A stretch of DNA of 64,000 nucleotides. It comes from Stappia sediminis. GTDB lineage: Bacteria > Pseudomonadota > Alphaproteobacteria > Rhizobiales > Stappiaceae. The first letter of the stretch is position 1, and each line of letters begins with the position of its first letter. The stretch spans positions 124,001 to 188,000 of the forward strand of contig NZ_WUMV01000001.1 in assembly GCF_009826895.1 (NCBI RefSeq), given 5' to 3'. The position numbers and the translations under genes are program-made. The notes under the pieces were generated by a model that was given only the letters and a program-made list of their open reading frames with translations, ran no database searches and was not told where the DNA came from. Shown piece after piece: positions 46,070 to 55,318 of the stretch.

Positions 46070-47527
46070 TTAGCCGGCTCTGCGCAACTTAGGCAGTGCG
46101 AACGCCAGAGGTATCGCAAGTGCCGCGAAGCCTGCCATGACGAGGAACACCGGCGGACCCGAGGCTATTGCGGCTTCGCGTGTCACGAGTTCGCCGGTTC
46201 CAGGTTCGCTCAGGCCGAATTGCAGCGCGAAGAGGCTGGTGATCGCGGCGCCTATGGCGACGCCTGCGGATGTCAGCGTCGGGATGATGCCCGCCGCGCG
46301 ATCGCGCTCGGCCCCTTCCGTGGCATAGATGATGGATTTGCTGAGGAAGAGGTAGCTCATCCCGAATCCCGCGCCGCAGGCGATCGAACCGACAGCGAAG
46401 AGCGGAAACGACTGCATGAAAAGTGCCCACGCGACGGTGGCAAGTCCGATAGCCGAGGATATCGTGCCGAGGCGAATGAACCGGCGTTGCGCATCCGGAT
46501 CGCTGACGCCCGCGACGAGCCACGCCGCAATCGTCCAGGAAAAGGCGGTCAGCGTCGAGGCATAGCTCGCCTGTGTCACGCTCAGGCCCCAGAGCGACTG
46601 TCCGATGCCGGTGTAATAGACGCCCCGGATCGCGTTGGACGACGACATGATGAGCCTGATCCAGACGCTGAGGCCGAGAATGCCGGCGAGGCGGAAGGCC
46701 CCCTTCGGCACGAAGGGAAGGGCGGACCGCCCGTCCAGATAAAGCGTGAAGACGATAAGGCCTAATCCCGCTGCCAGCACCGTCACGATGGCTTTCGGGT
46801 CGCTCATCTCTCCTATGAAACTGATGAGCGTGACCGCGATGGCGATCATTAACAGACGGGGGATCGCGGCTGCCTTGGCCTTGTCTGAAATCTCGGCTTT
46901 TTCGCGAGTGGCGCTTGGGATCACGGCGAGAGCCAGCATAAGAAGAAGCGCTGTCAGCGGAACATTGGCGAGAAAGGCCGCCCGCCAGGACCATGTCTCG
47001 ATCAGGATACCAGCCATGAGCGGGCCAGCTCCTGCCGCGAGCGCCCAAACGGCGGAAAGCAGCGAATAGACGGCCGGTACGGCGCGCTCCTCGAAAAGGT
47101 CCGGGATTACGATGTAACAGAGCGCCATGATCATGCCTTCGCCGAAGCCCTGCACAAATCTTCCGGCCAAAAGGCCGGGGATCGATAAGGCAAGCCCGGC
47201 TACCAGCGACCCCGCGAGAAGCAGGAGCGTCGCGAATATGAAAAGCGGCTTCGCGCCGAGCCGCGCCTTCAATGTGCCCGTCATCGTTCCGGCCACGATC
47301 GCCGCCACCTGAAACAGCGTGAAGACCCAGAACGCCCGCTCCTGGCCGCCAAGTTCGCGGATGATGTCGGGAAGGGCTGCGGCCGTGACGAAACCGTTCA
47401 CCGCGTGCGAACCGACACCGAGGATAAGCGTAAGGCTCGCAAGCCATCGCGCCTGGCCGGTGAGGTCGAAAAAAATACCGGCATATCGCCGCCGGAGGGT
47501 GGAATGGCGCGTATCGGAGAAGGACAT
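46070..47527 (-). CDS. MFS transporter
   Basis: A 485-residue major-facilitator protein with about 14 hydrophobic helices, as in the DHA2 drug/proton antiporter group. Signs: GVGSHAVNGFVTAAALPDII in helix 1, GTLKARLGAKPLFIFATLLL in loop 2-3, RFVQGFGEGMIMALCYIVIP in helix 4 and the motif-C-like helix AGAGPLMAGILIETWSWRAAF. The substrate is unknown. The ATG lies after ATGAGGTAAGCGAA. It is divergent from a SufR-like regulator gene, which may control it. Confidence 0.88.
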   Translation of the reverse strand: MSFSDTRHSTLRRRYAGIFFDLTGQARWLASLTLILGVGSHAVNGFVTAAALPDIIRELGGQERAFWVFTLFQVAAIVAGTMTGTLKARLGAKPLFIFATLLLLAGSLVAGLALSIPGLLAGRFVQGFGEGMIMALCYIVIPDLFEERAVPAVYSLLSAVWALAAGAGPLMAGILIETWSWRAAFLANVPLTALLLMLALAVIPSATREKAEISDKAKAAAIPRLLMIAIAVTLISFIGEMSDPKAIVTVLAAGLGLIVFTLYLDGRSALPFVPKGAFRLAGILGLSVWIRLIMSSSNAIRGVYYTGIGQSLWGLSVTQASYASTLTAFSWTIAAWLVAGVSDPDAQRRFIRLGTISSAIGLATVAWALFMQSFPLFAVGSIACGAGFGMSYLFLSKSIIYATEGAERDRAAGIIPTLTSAGVAIGAAITSLFALQFGLSEPGTGELVTREAAIASGPPVFLVMAGFAALAIPLAFALPKLRRAG

Positions 47528-47646
47528 TTCGCTTACCTCATAAAAAAAGTATTTTCTTTCTATATTCGCCTGATTTTGACAAGGCAACACTTTTTAAATA
47601 TGTCTGAAATCGCATGGCACGAACGAATGGCCGGGAGCCGCGAACG

Positions 47647-48312
47647 ATGGCGATCGAAACGGACCGGACGAGCGGTTTGATCCTGCAGACGCTGAAGGCG
47701 CGCGGGTCGCTCACCGCCGCAAGTCTTGCCGGAAGGCTTTCGGTGACGCCGGTGGCCGTTCGTCAGCATCTCGACCGCCTTCTGGCGGAAGGTCTCGTTC
47801 GCTACGAGGACCGCCGCGAGACGGTTGGCCGGCCGAAGCGCTACTGGGCGCTTTCCGAAAAGGGCCACAACCGTTTTCCGGACAATCATGAGGGTCTGAC
47901 GCTGGAGATGCTCGATGCCGTCCGCTCGGTCTTTGGCGAAGAGGGGCTCGAAAAGCTCATTTGCGAGCGCGAAGCGCGCATGCGTGAGGTTTATGGGCAG
48001 GCGCTCACCAGTGCCGGCGGGCTGAAGGCGCAGCTCGAAAAGCTTGCCGAACGGCGCACGCAGGAAGGCTACATGGCCGAGGTCGAAGCGCTTCCCGAAG
48101 GCGGTTTCCGTCTTGTCGAGAACCACTGCCCGATCTGCTCGGCGGCCCGCAAATGCCAGGGGTTCTGCCGTTCCGAGCTGGCGCTGTTCCGCATGCTTCT
48201 CGGGCCGGATGTGACGGTCGAGCGTGAGGAACACATCATTGCAGGTGCACGGCGCTGCGCCTACTTGATTTTGCCCGTGAAAGAACCCGCCACCTCTGCT
48301 TTGGCGGAATGA
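47647..48312 (+). CDS. SufR-like winged-helix regulator with Fe-S-type cysteines
   Basis: A 221-residue regulator. The N-terminal winged helix-turn-helix (about residues 5-75) reads TSGLILQTLKARGSLTAASL, SVTPVAVRQHLDRLLAEGLV and VGRPKRYWALSEKG. The C-terminal domain has CPICSAARKCQGFC (Cys-x2-Cys-x6-Cys-x3-Cys), resembling the cluster-binding cysteines of SufR, the Fe-S-cluster repressor. The chosen ATG follows GGGAGCCGCGAAC; another start is 11 codons upstream. It is divergent from an MFS transporter gene. Confidence 0.8.
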   Translation: MAIETDRTSGLILQTLKARGSLTAASLAGRLSVTPVAVRQHLDRLLAEGLVRYEDRRETVGRPKRYWALSEKGHNRFPDNHEGLTLEMLDAVRSVFGEEGLEKLICEREARMREVYGQALTSAGGLKAQLEKLAERRTQEGYMAEVEALPEGGFRLVENHCPICSAARKCQGFCRSELALFRMLLGPDVTVEREEHIIAGARRCAYLILPVKEPATSALAE

Positions 48313-48398
48313 CGTCTCGATCATTCATCGCTTGCAGCTTCTTGCGTCTTGGATACGGTCTTCGCGAAATACCTTGCGAATCGTGAAAGGAAGTCCTC

Positions 48399-49493
48399 AT
48401 GCGGGTGATCGTCGTCGGTGCCGGAATTGCGGGCCTTTCCACGGCCTGGTCGCTTGCCAAGCGCGGTGCCGAGGTCACGCTTTTCGAGCAGGGGCCCGTG
48501 CCCAACCCTTTGAGCGCTTCGGGAGACCAGCATCGCATCATTCGCCGTGCCTATGGCGGACAAGGCGGCTATCAGCGCCGGATCGACGAGGCCTATGAGG
48601 CCTGGGACGAGATGTGGGCAGACCTCGGCGAGAAACATCTTGTCGACACCGGCTTCCTGCTTGTCTCCCAGACGGAAGGGGACGAGGCGGAGGAATACCG
48701 CGACGGGCTTGTCGCCGGCGGCTATCCGTTCGAGGAACTGGGGCCCGAAGAGGCCGCGCGCCGCTTTCCCTTTCTTGATGCTGGCACGATCCGCTTTGCC
48801 GCCGTCAGCCCGGAAGGCGGGGTGTTGCTCTGCCAGAAGATCGCGGCATCCATGAAGCGCTGGTTGCTTGAAAACGGCGTCGATCTCCGTGAGAACGCGA
48901 AGGTCGCGGCGGTCGATGTCGCCGGTTCGGTCTGGCTTGAAAATGATGAGGAAATTACGGCGGACCATGTCGTCGTGACGGCGGGCGCCTGGGTTCTCGG
49001 GCTCATGCCGGAGCTGGCCTCCGAACTCACGACGTATCGCACGGCGGTCGCTTACTTAACGCCACCTGAAGACCTGCGGGAAGCCTGGGAAAACGCGCCG
49101 GTCATTCTCGATGTGGGTGGCACGGTGGATGGATACGTGCTTCCGCCGGTTGCCGGCACGGGGCTCAAGGTCGGGGCGGGCATTCACAAGTACGAAAGCG
49201 CGCCGGATGAAAATCGCGTCGCGCTGGAAGGCGAGGGCGAGCAAATCCGCGATTATTTCGGCCCGCCGTTCGCCCGTATTGCCGAATATAGCGTCAGCGA
49301 TGTCGTCACCTGCGCCTATACCTTCACGGAAGACGAGCATTATTTCGCGAAAAGCGAAGGCAGGCTGACGGTCGTTTCAGCCTGCTCCGGCCATGGTTAC
49401 AAGTTCGGCGCGGCGGTCGGCCGGCGTATCGCTGGAGGGGTGCTTTCCGGCGATACGGATGCCATGCGTATCTGGCTCGAGGCGCGGGACTGA
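48399..49493 (+). CDS. Sarcosine-oxidase-like FAD-dependent oxidoreductase
   Basis: A 364-residue D-amino-acid/sarcosine oxidase-type flavoprotein. Rossmann motif VIVVGAGIAGLSTAWSLAKR at residues 3-22, the Arg-rich RIIRRAYGG, and C305 in VTCAYTFTEDEHY, which aligns with the Cys that holds FAD covalently in monomeric sarcosine oxidase. SACSGHGYKFGAAVG closes the FAD domain. It probably oxidises an N-methyl or secondary amine. The substrate is unknown. It follows the SufR-like gene by 86 bases but no operon is proven. Confidence 0.85.
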   Translation: MRVIVVGAGIAGLSTAWSLAKRGAEVTLFEQGPVPNPLSASGDQHRIIRRAYGGQGGYQRRIDEAYEAWDEMWADLGEKHLVDTGFLLVSQTEGDEAEEYRDGLVAGGYPFEELGPEEAARRFPFLDAGTIRFAAVSPEGGVLLCQKIAASMKRWLLENGVDLRENAKVAAVDVAGSVWLENDEEITADHVVVTAGAWVLGLMPELASELTTYRTAVAYLTPPEDLREAWENAPVILDVGGTVDGYVLPPVAGTGLKVGAGIHKYESAPDENRVALEGEGEQIRDYFGPPFARIAEYSVSDVVTCAYTFTEDEHYFAKSEGRLTVVSACSGHGYKFGAAVGRRIAGGVLSGDTDAMRIWLEARD

Positions 49494-49517
49494 GGCGGGC
49501 CCGGCCGATAGACTGCC

Positions 49518-50018
49518 TCAGGGGATCGGCCGGATCATGCGCTTCATCACGCCGTCGCGCAGGATGACCTGGTGCCAGAGTGCGGCAAGCACGTGGATGG
49601 CGATCAGCACGATGAAGGCCGGCTTCATGGCTTCGTGGATTTCGCCCGCCTCGGGCAGAAGGTAATAGGCGATCGCGCCTGTTATGGGGGCCGCGAACAA
49701 AAGCACGTAGAACAGGAAATGCGCTGCCTTCATTACGAGAACGGCATATGCCGGTTCCTTTTCCGGTGCCGGCGGAACGCCGTGGCGGATGCGCAGGCCA
49801 AGACGCGCAATCATCAGGGCCAGAATTGCAAAGCCGGCCCAGATATGGGCGTTCGCAAGGAAAAGGTCGATCGCGTCGACCGCGCGGCCTCTGGCAAGCG
49901 CCCTTTCGGCATGCGCGATGGATTCACCGAAAACCAGCTGGAAGACGACAAGGGCGGCAATCAGCCAATGAAGGGTGATTTGCGCAAGGCTGTAGTTCGA
50001 TGGGGAAGACGTCGACAT
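49518..50018 (-). CDS. Cytochrome b561 family protein
   Basis: A 166-residue integral membrane cytochrome b with four helices. Heme-ligand histidines are seen in ITLHWLIAALVV, NAHIWAGFAIL, MKAAHFLFYVL and AIHVLAALWHQVI. These small diheme proteins pass electrons at the inner membrane, often from quinol to periplasmic partners such as superoxide. The chosen ATG is preceded by GAGAGGTTCATC; an earlier start adds seven residues. It stands alone, convergent with the flavoprotein gene. Confidence 0.9.
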   Translation of the reverse strand: MSTSSPSNYSLAQITLHWLIAALVVFQLVFGESIAHAERALARGRAVDAIDLFLANAHIWAGFAILALMIARLGLRIRHGVPPAPEKEPAYAVLVMKAAHFLFYVLLFAAPITGAIAYYLLPEAGEIHEAMKPAFIVLIAIHVLAALWHQVILRDGVMKRMIRPIP

Positions 50019-50134
50019 GATGAACCTCTCGTCCGGCATGATGCCGCCACCGAATTCAGGTGGCGCATCATGCTAGCGAGGCATTGTCGCGGGTTTTTGT
50101 CGGAATTGTCGCAAAATGTATTCCGCCGCCGCGT

Positions 50135-51007
50135 TCAGTCCGTGGTTAGGCCTTCCTCCACCGCGTCGAGAATGAACTTCGGCAGTGCGAAGGCGGCCTG
50201 GTGTACTTCCGGTGTGTAGTAGCGGGTCTCGAAGCCGGCTTTCTCGAAGCGCTGTTTAAGCGTTTCGAGCGGCACCTTGCGAAGGTTTGGGTCGTCACTT
50301 GCGAAGCCGAGCGCCATGTGCCCGCCGAAATAGGTCGGGATAGCGGCGATATAGGCAGTCGCATCCTTGTAGATTTTCGAAAGATGCCTGATCGAGGAGA
50401 CGAGTTCGGCCCTTTGCAGGAAGGGCACGCCGTTCTGCGTGACGAGAACGCCGCCGGGCTTCAGGCAACGGTGGACGCCGCGGTAGAATTCCTCGGTGAA
50501 GAGGACGGCGCCCGGCCCCTCCGGATCGGTGGAATCGATCATCACGACATCGAAGCGCCGGTCCGTTTCCCGCACGAAACGCGCACCGTCGGCGATCGCA
50601 AGGTCGAAGCGGCCGTCTTCGAAAACGGGAGCGTTGAACTCGGAAAAGTGCTCGCGTGAGAATTCGACGACGGAAGCGTCGATCTCGACTTGCGTCAGGC
50701 GTTTGACGCCTTGATGCTTCAAGGCTTCTTCGGCCATGCCGCAGTCGCCCCCGCCGATGATGAGAACCTCCTCGGCGTTGCCATGCGCAAGGATCGGCAC
50801 ATGCGCCATCATCTCATGGTAGATGAACTCGTCACCCGTCGTGACCTGGGTGATGTTATCGAGCATCAGGACCTTGCCGAAAACCGGGTTTTCGAAAAGC
50901 ACCAGTTCCTGGTGTTCGGTGCGCTCCTGATAGAGGATGTCCCGGCATTCATAGCTCACCTGAACGCCGGGATAGAGCGTTTCGTTGAAATGCAGCCCGT
51001 TCTTCAT
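50135..51007 (-). CDS. speE: Polyamine aminopropyltransferase (spermidine synthase)
   Basis: SpeE, 290 residues, transfers the aminopropyl group of decarboxylated AdoMet to putrescine. Signs: YQERTEHQELVLFENPVFGK near residue 26, LDNITQVTTGDEFIYHEMMA, the nucleotide-binding VLIIGGGDCGMAEEALKH, VVMIDSTDPEGPGAVLFTEE with the catalytic Asp and the GVHRCLKPGGVLVTQNG loop. The start codon overlaps the speD stop by 4 bases (ATGA), so translation is coupled. Confidence 0.96.
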   Translation of the reverse strand: MKNGLHFNETLYPGVQVSYECRDILYQERTEHQELVLFENPVFGKVLMLDNITQVTTGDEFIYHEMMAHVPILAHGNAEEVLIIGGGDCGMAEEALKHQGVKRLTQVEIDASVVEFSREHFSEFNAPVFEDGRFDLAIADGARFVRETDRRFDVVMIDSTDPEGPGAVLFTEEFYRGVHRCLKPGGVLVTQNGVPFLQRAELVSSIRHLSKIYKDATAYIAAIPTYFGGHMALGFASDDPNLRKVPLETLKQRFEKAGFETRYYTPEVHQAAFALPKFILDAVEEGLTTD

Positions 51008-51537
51008 GCGATTTCCCGCGCCACTTTTTCGCCGCGCAGGATTTCGCTCACTTCCGTGCGTGCGGGCGCAAAGGCGCGCTTGAGCACCTCGACGCATCGC
51101 TCGGGTTTCGCGTCTCCGCACATGAAGACGTCGAAGGCCGCATAGCCTGCTTCCGGCCACGTGTGCACGGAAATGTGGCTTTCGGCGAGCACCGCCACCC
51201 CGCTGACGCCCATCGGCTGGAACGGATGCAGGTGGATGTGAAGAAGCGTGGCGCCGGCCTTCTCGACGCATTCCTTCAACGTCTCCTTGATATAGGGGAG
51301 ATCGTCGAGTTTCGTCGCGTCGTAGAGGTCGATGATGAGATGCGCGCCGGCGCACTTCACCCCTTTTTTCTCGATGAAGTGGTCCAGCCGATCCTCAGTG
51401 AAAATCGCTGCGATCGCGGTGTCGCTGTTATCTTCCGTCTGGGTGGTGCTTCTTGGCCCGCTGGAATCGATCTCGTCGATCCCGGCGTCGCGAGCCGCCA
51501 AGTCCATCCCCAATTGGAAGAGGCCGTCGTCAGACAT
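51004..51537 (-). CDS. speD: S-adenosylmethionine decarboxylase proenzyme
   Basis: SpeD, 177 residues, makes decarboxylated AdoMet for SpeE. The self-cleaving bond is between E119 and S120 in LAESHISVHTWPEAGYAAFD; the Ser becomes the pyruvoyl cofactor. The catalytic His is in SVHTWPE. Compared with the roughly 125-residue minimal bacterial form, about 55 residues are added at the N-terminus, rich in Asp, Ser and Thr; an internal start at MDLAARD would only remove ten. It is the first gene of a speD-speE unit. Confidence 0.95.
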   Translation of the reverse strand: MSDDGLFQLGMDLAARDAGIDEIDSSGPRSTTQTEDNSDTAIAAIFTEDRLDHFIEKKGVKCAGAHLIIDLYDATKLDDLPYIKETLKECVEKAGATLLHIHLHPFQPMGVSGVAVLAESHISVHTWPEAGYAAFDVFMCGDAKPERCVEVLKRAFAPARTEVSEILRGEKVAREIA

Positions 51538-51749
51538 GGCGGTCTCCCCAACCAGCAGATGAAACCTGAACTTTCAGGCGGTCTCCGGCCAGTGTGGCAC
51601 ATCCGGCCGGAATGAAAAACTCCGGTATATCCGCAAGTCCGGATATCGGAACAAATCTTGCAAACATTGGCGAAGCGCGCTAATGCGAACCGTGCGTATA
51701 ACGTCCATGAAAAGCGGACTCAATGATAAATTTCCTTGTCGGAAGATGG

Positions 51750-53546
51750 TTAGACGCCGAATAAAAACCAGATCGCCAGCACTGCCGTTACACCGGCAAT
51801 GATGTTGAGCGGCAGCCCAATCTTCACGAAATCGAGGAAACGGTAGTTGCCGGCACCATACACGAGCGTATTCGTCTGGTAGCCGATGGGTGTTGCGAAG
51901 CTGGCGCTCGCGCCGAACATGATCGCCATGACGAAGGAGCGCGCATCGAGCCCGAGTTGCTGCGCGAGGCCTATCGCTATGGGCGTGAAGACGACGGCAA
52001 CCGCATTGTTCGTCACGAGCTCGGTCAGGAGCGAAGCCAGCAGGTAGACGGCCGCGAGGATCACCAGAGGGTGCGCGTTCTCGATCGCCGGCAGAACGCT
52101 CTCGACGATCAGGTTTACGGCGCCGGCGTCTTCAAGGCCGCGCCCGACGGCGAGCATGGCGAAGATCAGGATCAGGACGCGCCCGTCGATCGCCTGGAAC
52201 GCCTCGTCTGAATCGATGCAGCGCGTCAGCAGGATGAAGGCGACGCCGATCATCGAAAGACCCGCGATCGGCATGACGTTGAGCGCGGCCAGAATGACGA
52301 CGGCAGCGAGCGTCGCGATCGCTATCGGGGCCTTCCGCCGCCGGTAGGGCCGTTCCGTCGGTGCGCTCAGGCCTACAAATGTGCCTGCGGCGGCAAGCCG
52401 CCGCAGGCCTTCCGCCGGCCCGGAAAGGACTAGTGTATCGCCGGACCTCAGCCGGATGTTTTCGATAGGGATGCCGGCGGGCAGCACCCTGTGGCGGTGC
52501 ACGGCGAGGACGGCCGCGCCGAAGCGCATCGGAAGGGCAAGCTGGCGTATCGTGCGCTCGTTGACGGATCGGTCCGGCCCCACCAGCGCCTCGACGATTT
52601 GGGGCTCTTCGTCTTCCCGTGGCGGGGCCAGCATGAGCCTCGGCTCGCCGATGATGACGTTTTCATCCTGGGAAAGCGTGAGGATTTCCGCCGCCGGCGC
52701 GCTGATCGATATCCGGTCGCCCGCTTTCAGTTCCTGTTTGGCGTATGCGGGAGCCAGCGCCCCGTTCTTGCCGATCATGCCGTGCACGGTAACGGAAGCG
52801 GGCGTTAGCGCGGCCGTTGAGCCCAGTTCCTTGCCGATATAGTCCGAATCCGCGGGGATCATGATTTCGGATGAAAACGCCACCGCATCGTCGGAGGCTT
52901 CGAAGTCGCCGATGCCGGCGCGGTCGGGCAGGAGCCTGCGCCCGATACCGAGCAGATAGACCATGCCGACGATCGCGACGACGATGCCGACCGGCGCGAT
53001 CTCGAAAATGCCGAAATGTTTCATCCCTTGCGACTGCGCCACGCCGTCGACCAGAAGGTTCGTCGAGGTGCCGATAAGCGTGCAGGTGCCGCCAAGAATG
53101 CCGGCGAAGGAAAGCGGGATCAGGTGGCGGGACGGCAGCTCGCCCATTTCGCCTGCAAGCTTGATGACGACGGGAATGAGCACGATCACCATCGGCGTAT
53201 TGTTGACGAAGCCGGAGAAGACGAGCGTTCCGAACAGCAGCGCCGTCATGGCGAGCGCCTTTCGCCCACCCAGTTTCTTCGTCAAAAGGCCGCTTACGGC
53301 CTCCAGCGTTCCCGTTCGCACCAGCGCGCCGGACAGGATGAACATCGCGGCAATTGTTATGGGGGCGGCGTTCGAAAAGACGTTGAGCGCTTCGCCTACG
53401 TTCAGGAGGCCGAGCGCAAGCATGATCGCCGCTCCGCCGATGGCGATCACCTCGGGCGGAAACCGTTCGCTGGCGAAGCCAACGAAAACCAGCAGAAGAA
53501 CCGCGAGCGACACATAAGCCTGATTTTCGGCGACGAATTGCAGCAT
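51750..53546 (-). CDS. SLC13/DASS-type permease with two TrkA-C domains
   Basis: A 598-residue membrane protein. The N-terminal and C-terminal membrane halves (ArsB/NhaD or Na+/sulfate symporter fold) include FVNNTPMVIVLIPVVIKLAG and TNNAVAVVFTPIAIGLAQQL as paired signature loops. Between them lie two TrkA-C domains: IMIPADSDYIGKELGS onward (about residues 210-270) and a second in SVNERTIRQLALPMRFGAAV onward. Such proteins carry sulfate, dicarboxylates or other anions; the substrate is unknown. The start is the ATG that opens the first helix; no strong ribosome-binding site precedes it. Confidence 0.87.
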   Translation of the reverse strand: MLQFVAENQAYVSLAVLLLVFVGFASERFPPEVIAIGGAAIMLALGLLNVGEALNVFSNAAPITIAAMFILSGALVRTGTLEAVSGLLTKKLGGRKALAMTALLFGTLVFSGFVNNTPMVIVLIPVVIKLAGEMGELPSRHLIPLSFAGILGGTCTLIGTSTNLLVDGVAQSQGMKHFGIFEIAPVGIVVAIVGMVYLLGIGRRLLPDRAGIGDFEASDDAVAFSSEIMIPADSDYIGKELGSTAALTPASVTVHGMIGKNGALAPAYAKQELKAGDRISISAPAAEILTLSQDENVIIGEPRLMLAPPREDEEPQIVEALVGPDRSVNERTIRQLALPMRFGAAVLAVHRHRVLPAGIPIENIRLRSGDTLVLSGPAEGLRRLAAAGTFVGLSAPTERPYRRRKAPIAIATLAAVVILAALNVMPIAGLSMIGVAFILLTRCIDSDEAFQAIDGRVLILIFAMLAVGRGLEDAGAVNLIVESVLPAIENAHPLVILAAVYLLASLLTELVTNNAVAVVFTPIAIGLAQQLGLDARSFVMAIMFGASASFATPIGYQTNTLVYGAGNYRFLDFVKIGLPLNIIAGVTAVLAIWFLFGV

Positions 53547-53648
53547 CCGGATACTATGATCAAATCGCTTGCGGATTTCGACATTTGTCTTGACGCTTGA
53601 GCTTCCGAAAATCGGCGGCAATCAAGCCGATGCCATTGCAATACACGG

Positions 53649-54263
53649 CTAATCGTGTGTCTCACCCGATAACGGCGTCAGCTGCATCGACTGACGCTGC
53701 CGGAATTCATCGAACCAGCGCGTAAGCCCGGGGCTGTCCCGAAACAACGGCAGATCGCGAAATTCGAGCCAGTCCAATGTGGTCGCGAGCGCGATGTGGC
53801 CGATGTTCAGGTCACTTTCGGACAGGTTTTCCCGTTCCAGCCAGCGGTAGCTTTCCTTGAGCTTGAGCTCATAGCCCTCTTGAAGCTGAGGGTAGCGAAG
53901 CTGCTCCGGTCGCCGGGTGCTTTCCCAGCGAACGGCTATGCCCGCCTGCGCCATCTCCTGCGCCAGCGCCTGCAGGCGAAGGGCAGCCCATCGTTCTTCC
54001 GGGTCGGTGGGGATGAGTGGGCGGCCGTCGTGCAGCGTGTCGAAGAATGCGCAGATGACATCGGAATCGAACAAGGCGGAACGGCCGGGCCTCAGGAGCA
54101 CCGGCACCTTGCCAAGAGGGTTCTCTGCGAAGACCTCGGCATTTGCGTTTGTCGGGCTCGTTTCGTGATGCTCGACCGTCAGTTGGTCTGAAATTCCGGT
54201 CTCATGGGCGAATACAAGGGCCTTTCGGGCAAATGGAGAATGCGTCTGATACAGTAATTTCAT
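53649..54263 (-). CDS. Glutathione S-transferase family protein
   Basis: A 204-residue GST: thioredoxin-like N-terminal domain (MKLLYQTHSPFARKALVFAH, with a Ser at the usual Cys/Ser/Tyr position; NPLGKVPVLLRPG with cis-Pro; SALFDSDVICAFFD) and an all-helical C-terminal domain with NIGHIALATTLDWLEFR. Role is likely detoxification or thiol transfer, substrate unknown. The ATG was preferred to a TTG codon just before it. Confidence 0.9.
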   Translation of the reverse strand: MKLLYQTHSPFARKALVFAHETGISDQLTVEHHETSPTNANAEVFAENPLGKVPVLLRPGRSALFDSDVICAFFDTLHDGRPLIPTDPEERWAALRLQALAQEMAQAGIAVRWESTRRPEQLRYPQLQEGYELKLKESYRWLERENLSESDLNIGHIALATTLDWLEFRDLPLFRDSPGLTRWFDEFRQRQSMQLTPLSGETHD

Positions 54264-54382
54264 CAAGGCTCTGCTTATTGCGCTGGAAGGTGCCGTCGTG
54301 GGATTTGGGGGGAGCGACGGAACGATGTGTGTTCCCGATATCCTGTGGTCTGCCTAACGCAAAATGGGCGCTCGAACTGCAT

Positions 54383-54400
54383 GGTCACGCTATCGTGACC
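54383..54400. repeat. Inverted repeat upstream of GST gene
   Basis: GGTCACG-CTAT-CGTGACC, perfect 7-bp arms, 120 bases before the GST start. May be an operator or part of a terminator for the SIMPL gene. Confidence 0.45.
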
Positions 54401-54417
54401 CGTAAGGCTTTCGAGCG

Positions 54418-54450
54418 GCCCCATGGCGATGGCCGTTGTCGCCATGGGGC
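54418..54450. terminator. Hairpin after the SIMPL gene
   Basis: GCCCCATGGCGA and TCGCCATGGGGC make a perfect 12-bp stem with a 9-base loop between the SIMPL and GST genes. No T tract, so terminator function is uncertain. Confidence 0.5.
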
Positions 54451-54507
54451 ATGTATCGATCGTTCGTCTCTTCCCTGGCGGAGCGGCTCCCCCTGACCTT
54501 TTTGTCT

Positions 54508-55248
54508 TTATTGATCGAGTTCCCAGGTGACGTTGACTTGCACGCTCAGCTCGCTTTCGCCCGCTTCCACGGGCGGTGCGGCGTCGGACACGGCCTCCGC
54601 CCTTGCCAGCGCGAAGCCCTTCGGGCGAACGGGGTAGGAGTTCTCGTTGATCGAAAGCACCTTGCCCAGTTTCACTCCGGCGGCCTCGGTGTAGATCTTC
54701 GCCTTGCGGATCGCATCGGCCATGGCTTCCTGTCGCGCTTCGTCGCGGCGCTTGTCGCCGTCGCTGACGATGAAGGAGATGCCGTTCACCTGGTTCGCGC
54801 CGTCCTTGACCACCGCATCCAGCAGGCCGCCCAGTTTCTCAAGATCGCGCACGCGAATGCTCACGCCGTTCGTCACCCGGTAGCCGACGATTTCCAGTGT
54901 CTCGTTCCCGTTCGTCTTCTTGATGCGCTCATAGCGCGGCGAGACGGAAAAGCCCGACGTCTGGATATCCCGCGCTTCGATGCCGGCCGCCTTTATCGTC
55001 TTGACGACTTCGCTCATCGCCTCGGAGTTGCCGGCAAGCGCCTCGGCCGCCGTCTTTCCGTCCGTCACGACGCCGCTCGTCACCATCGCCACGTCGGGGG
55101 CTGCCGAAACGCTGCCCTCGCCGGAGATGCTGATCGTCGCCGGCTGCTCCTTTTCCTGGGCCGCAAGCGGTGTCGCAAGCATTACGGCGGCGGCGATGGC
55201 TAGCCCCAGGGCGCGAAGGATATCGGACGGGCGTGGATGCGTTTTCAT
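54508..55248 (-). CDS. SIMPL (DUF541) domain periplasmic protein
   Basis: A 246-residue exported protein with a signal peptide (MKTHPRPSDILRALGLAIAA..., cut after PLAAQ). The SIMPL/DUF541 pattern is clear: ATISISGEGSVSAAPDVAMV, TSGFSVSPRYERIKK, GYRVTNGVSIRVRDLEKLGG, and ARQEAMADAIRKAKIYTEAA. Related proteins (YggE, BP26/OMP28 of Brucella) protect against oxidative stress and can form channels or rings. It stands alone downstream of an AI-2E-family permease gene. Confidence 0.92.
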   Translation of the reverse strand: MKTHPRPSDILRALGLAIAAAVMLATPLAAQEKEQPATISISGEGSVSAAPDVAMVTSGVVTDGKTAAEALAGNSEAMSEVVKTIKAAGIEARDIQTSGFSVSPRYERIKKTNGNETLEIVGYRVTNGVSIRVRDLEKLGGLLDAVVKDGANQVNGISFIVSDGDKRRDEARQEAMADAIRKAKIYTEAAGVKLGKVLSINENSYPVRPKGFALARAEAVSDAAPPVEAGESELSVQVNVTWELDQ

Positions 55249-55318
55249 CAATCGGACCTTTTGTTTTCAATACGTTGGGTGGAAACAGTCGTGGGTGAAT
55301 GCGGCGGATCGGTGGCGC

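Noticed and set aside
47544-47595. AAAAAGT/ACTTTTT arms between the MFS and SufR-like genes
   Set aside because: Low-complexity arms 38 bases apart; not distinctive enough to call an operator.
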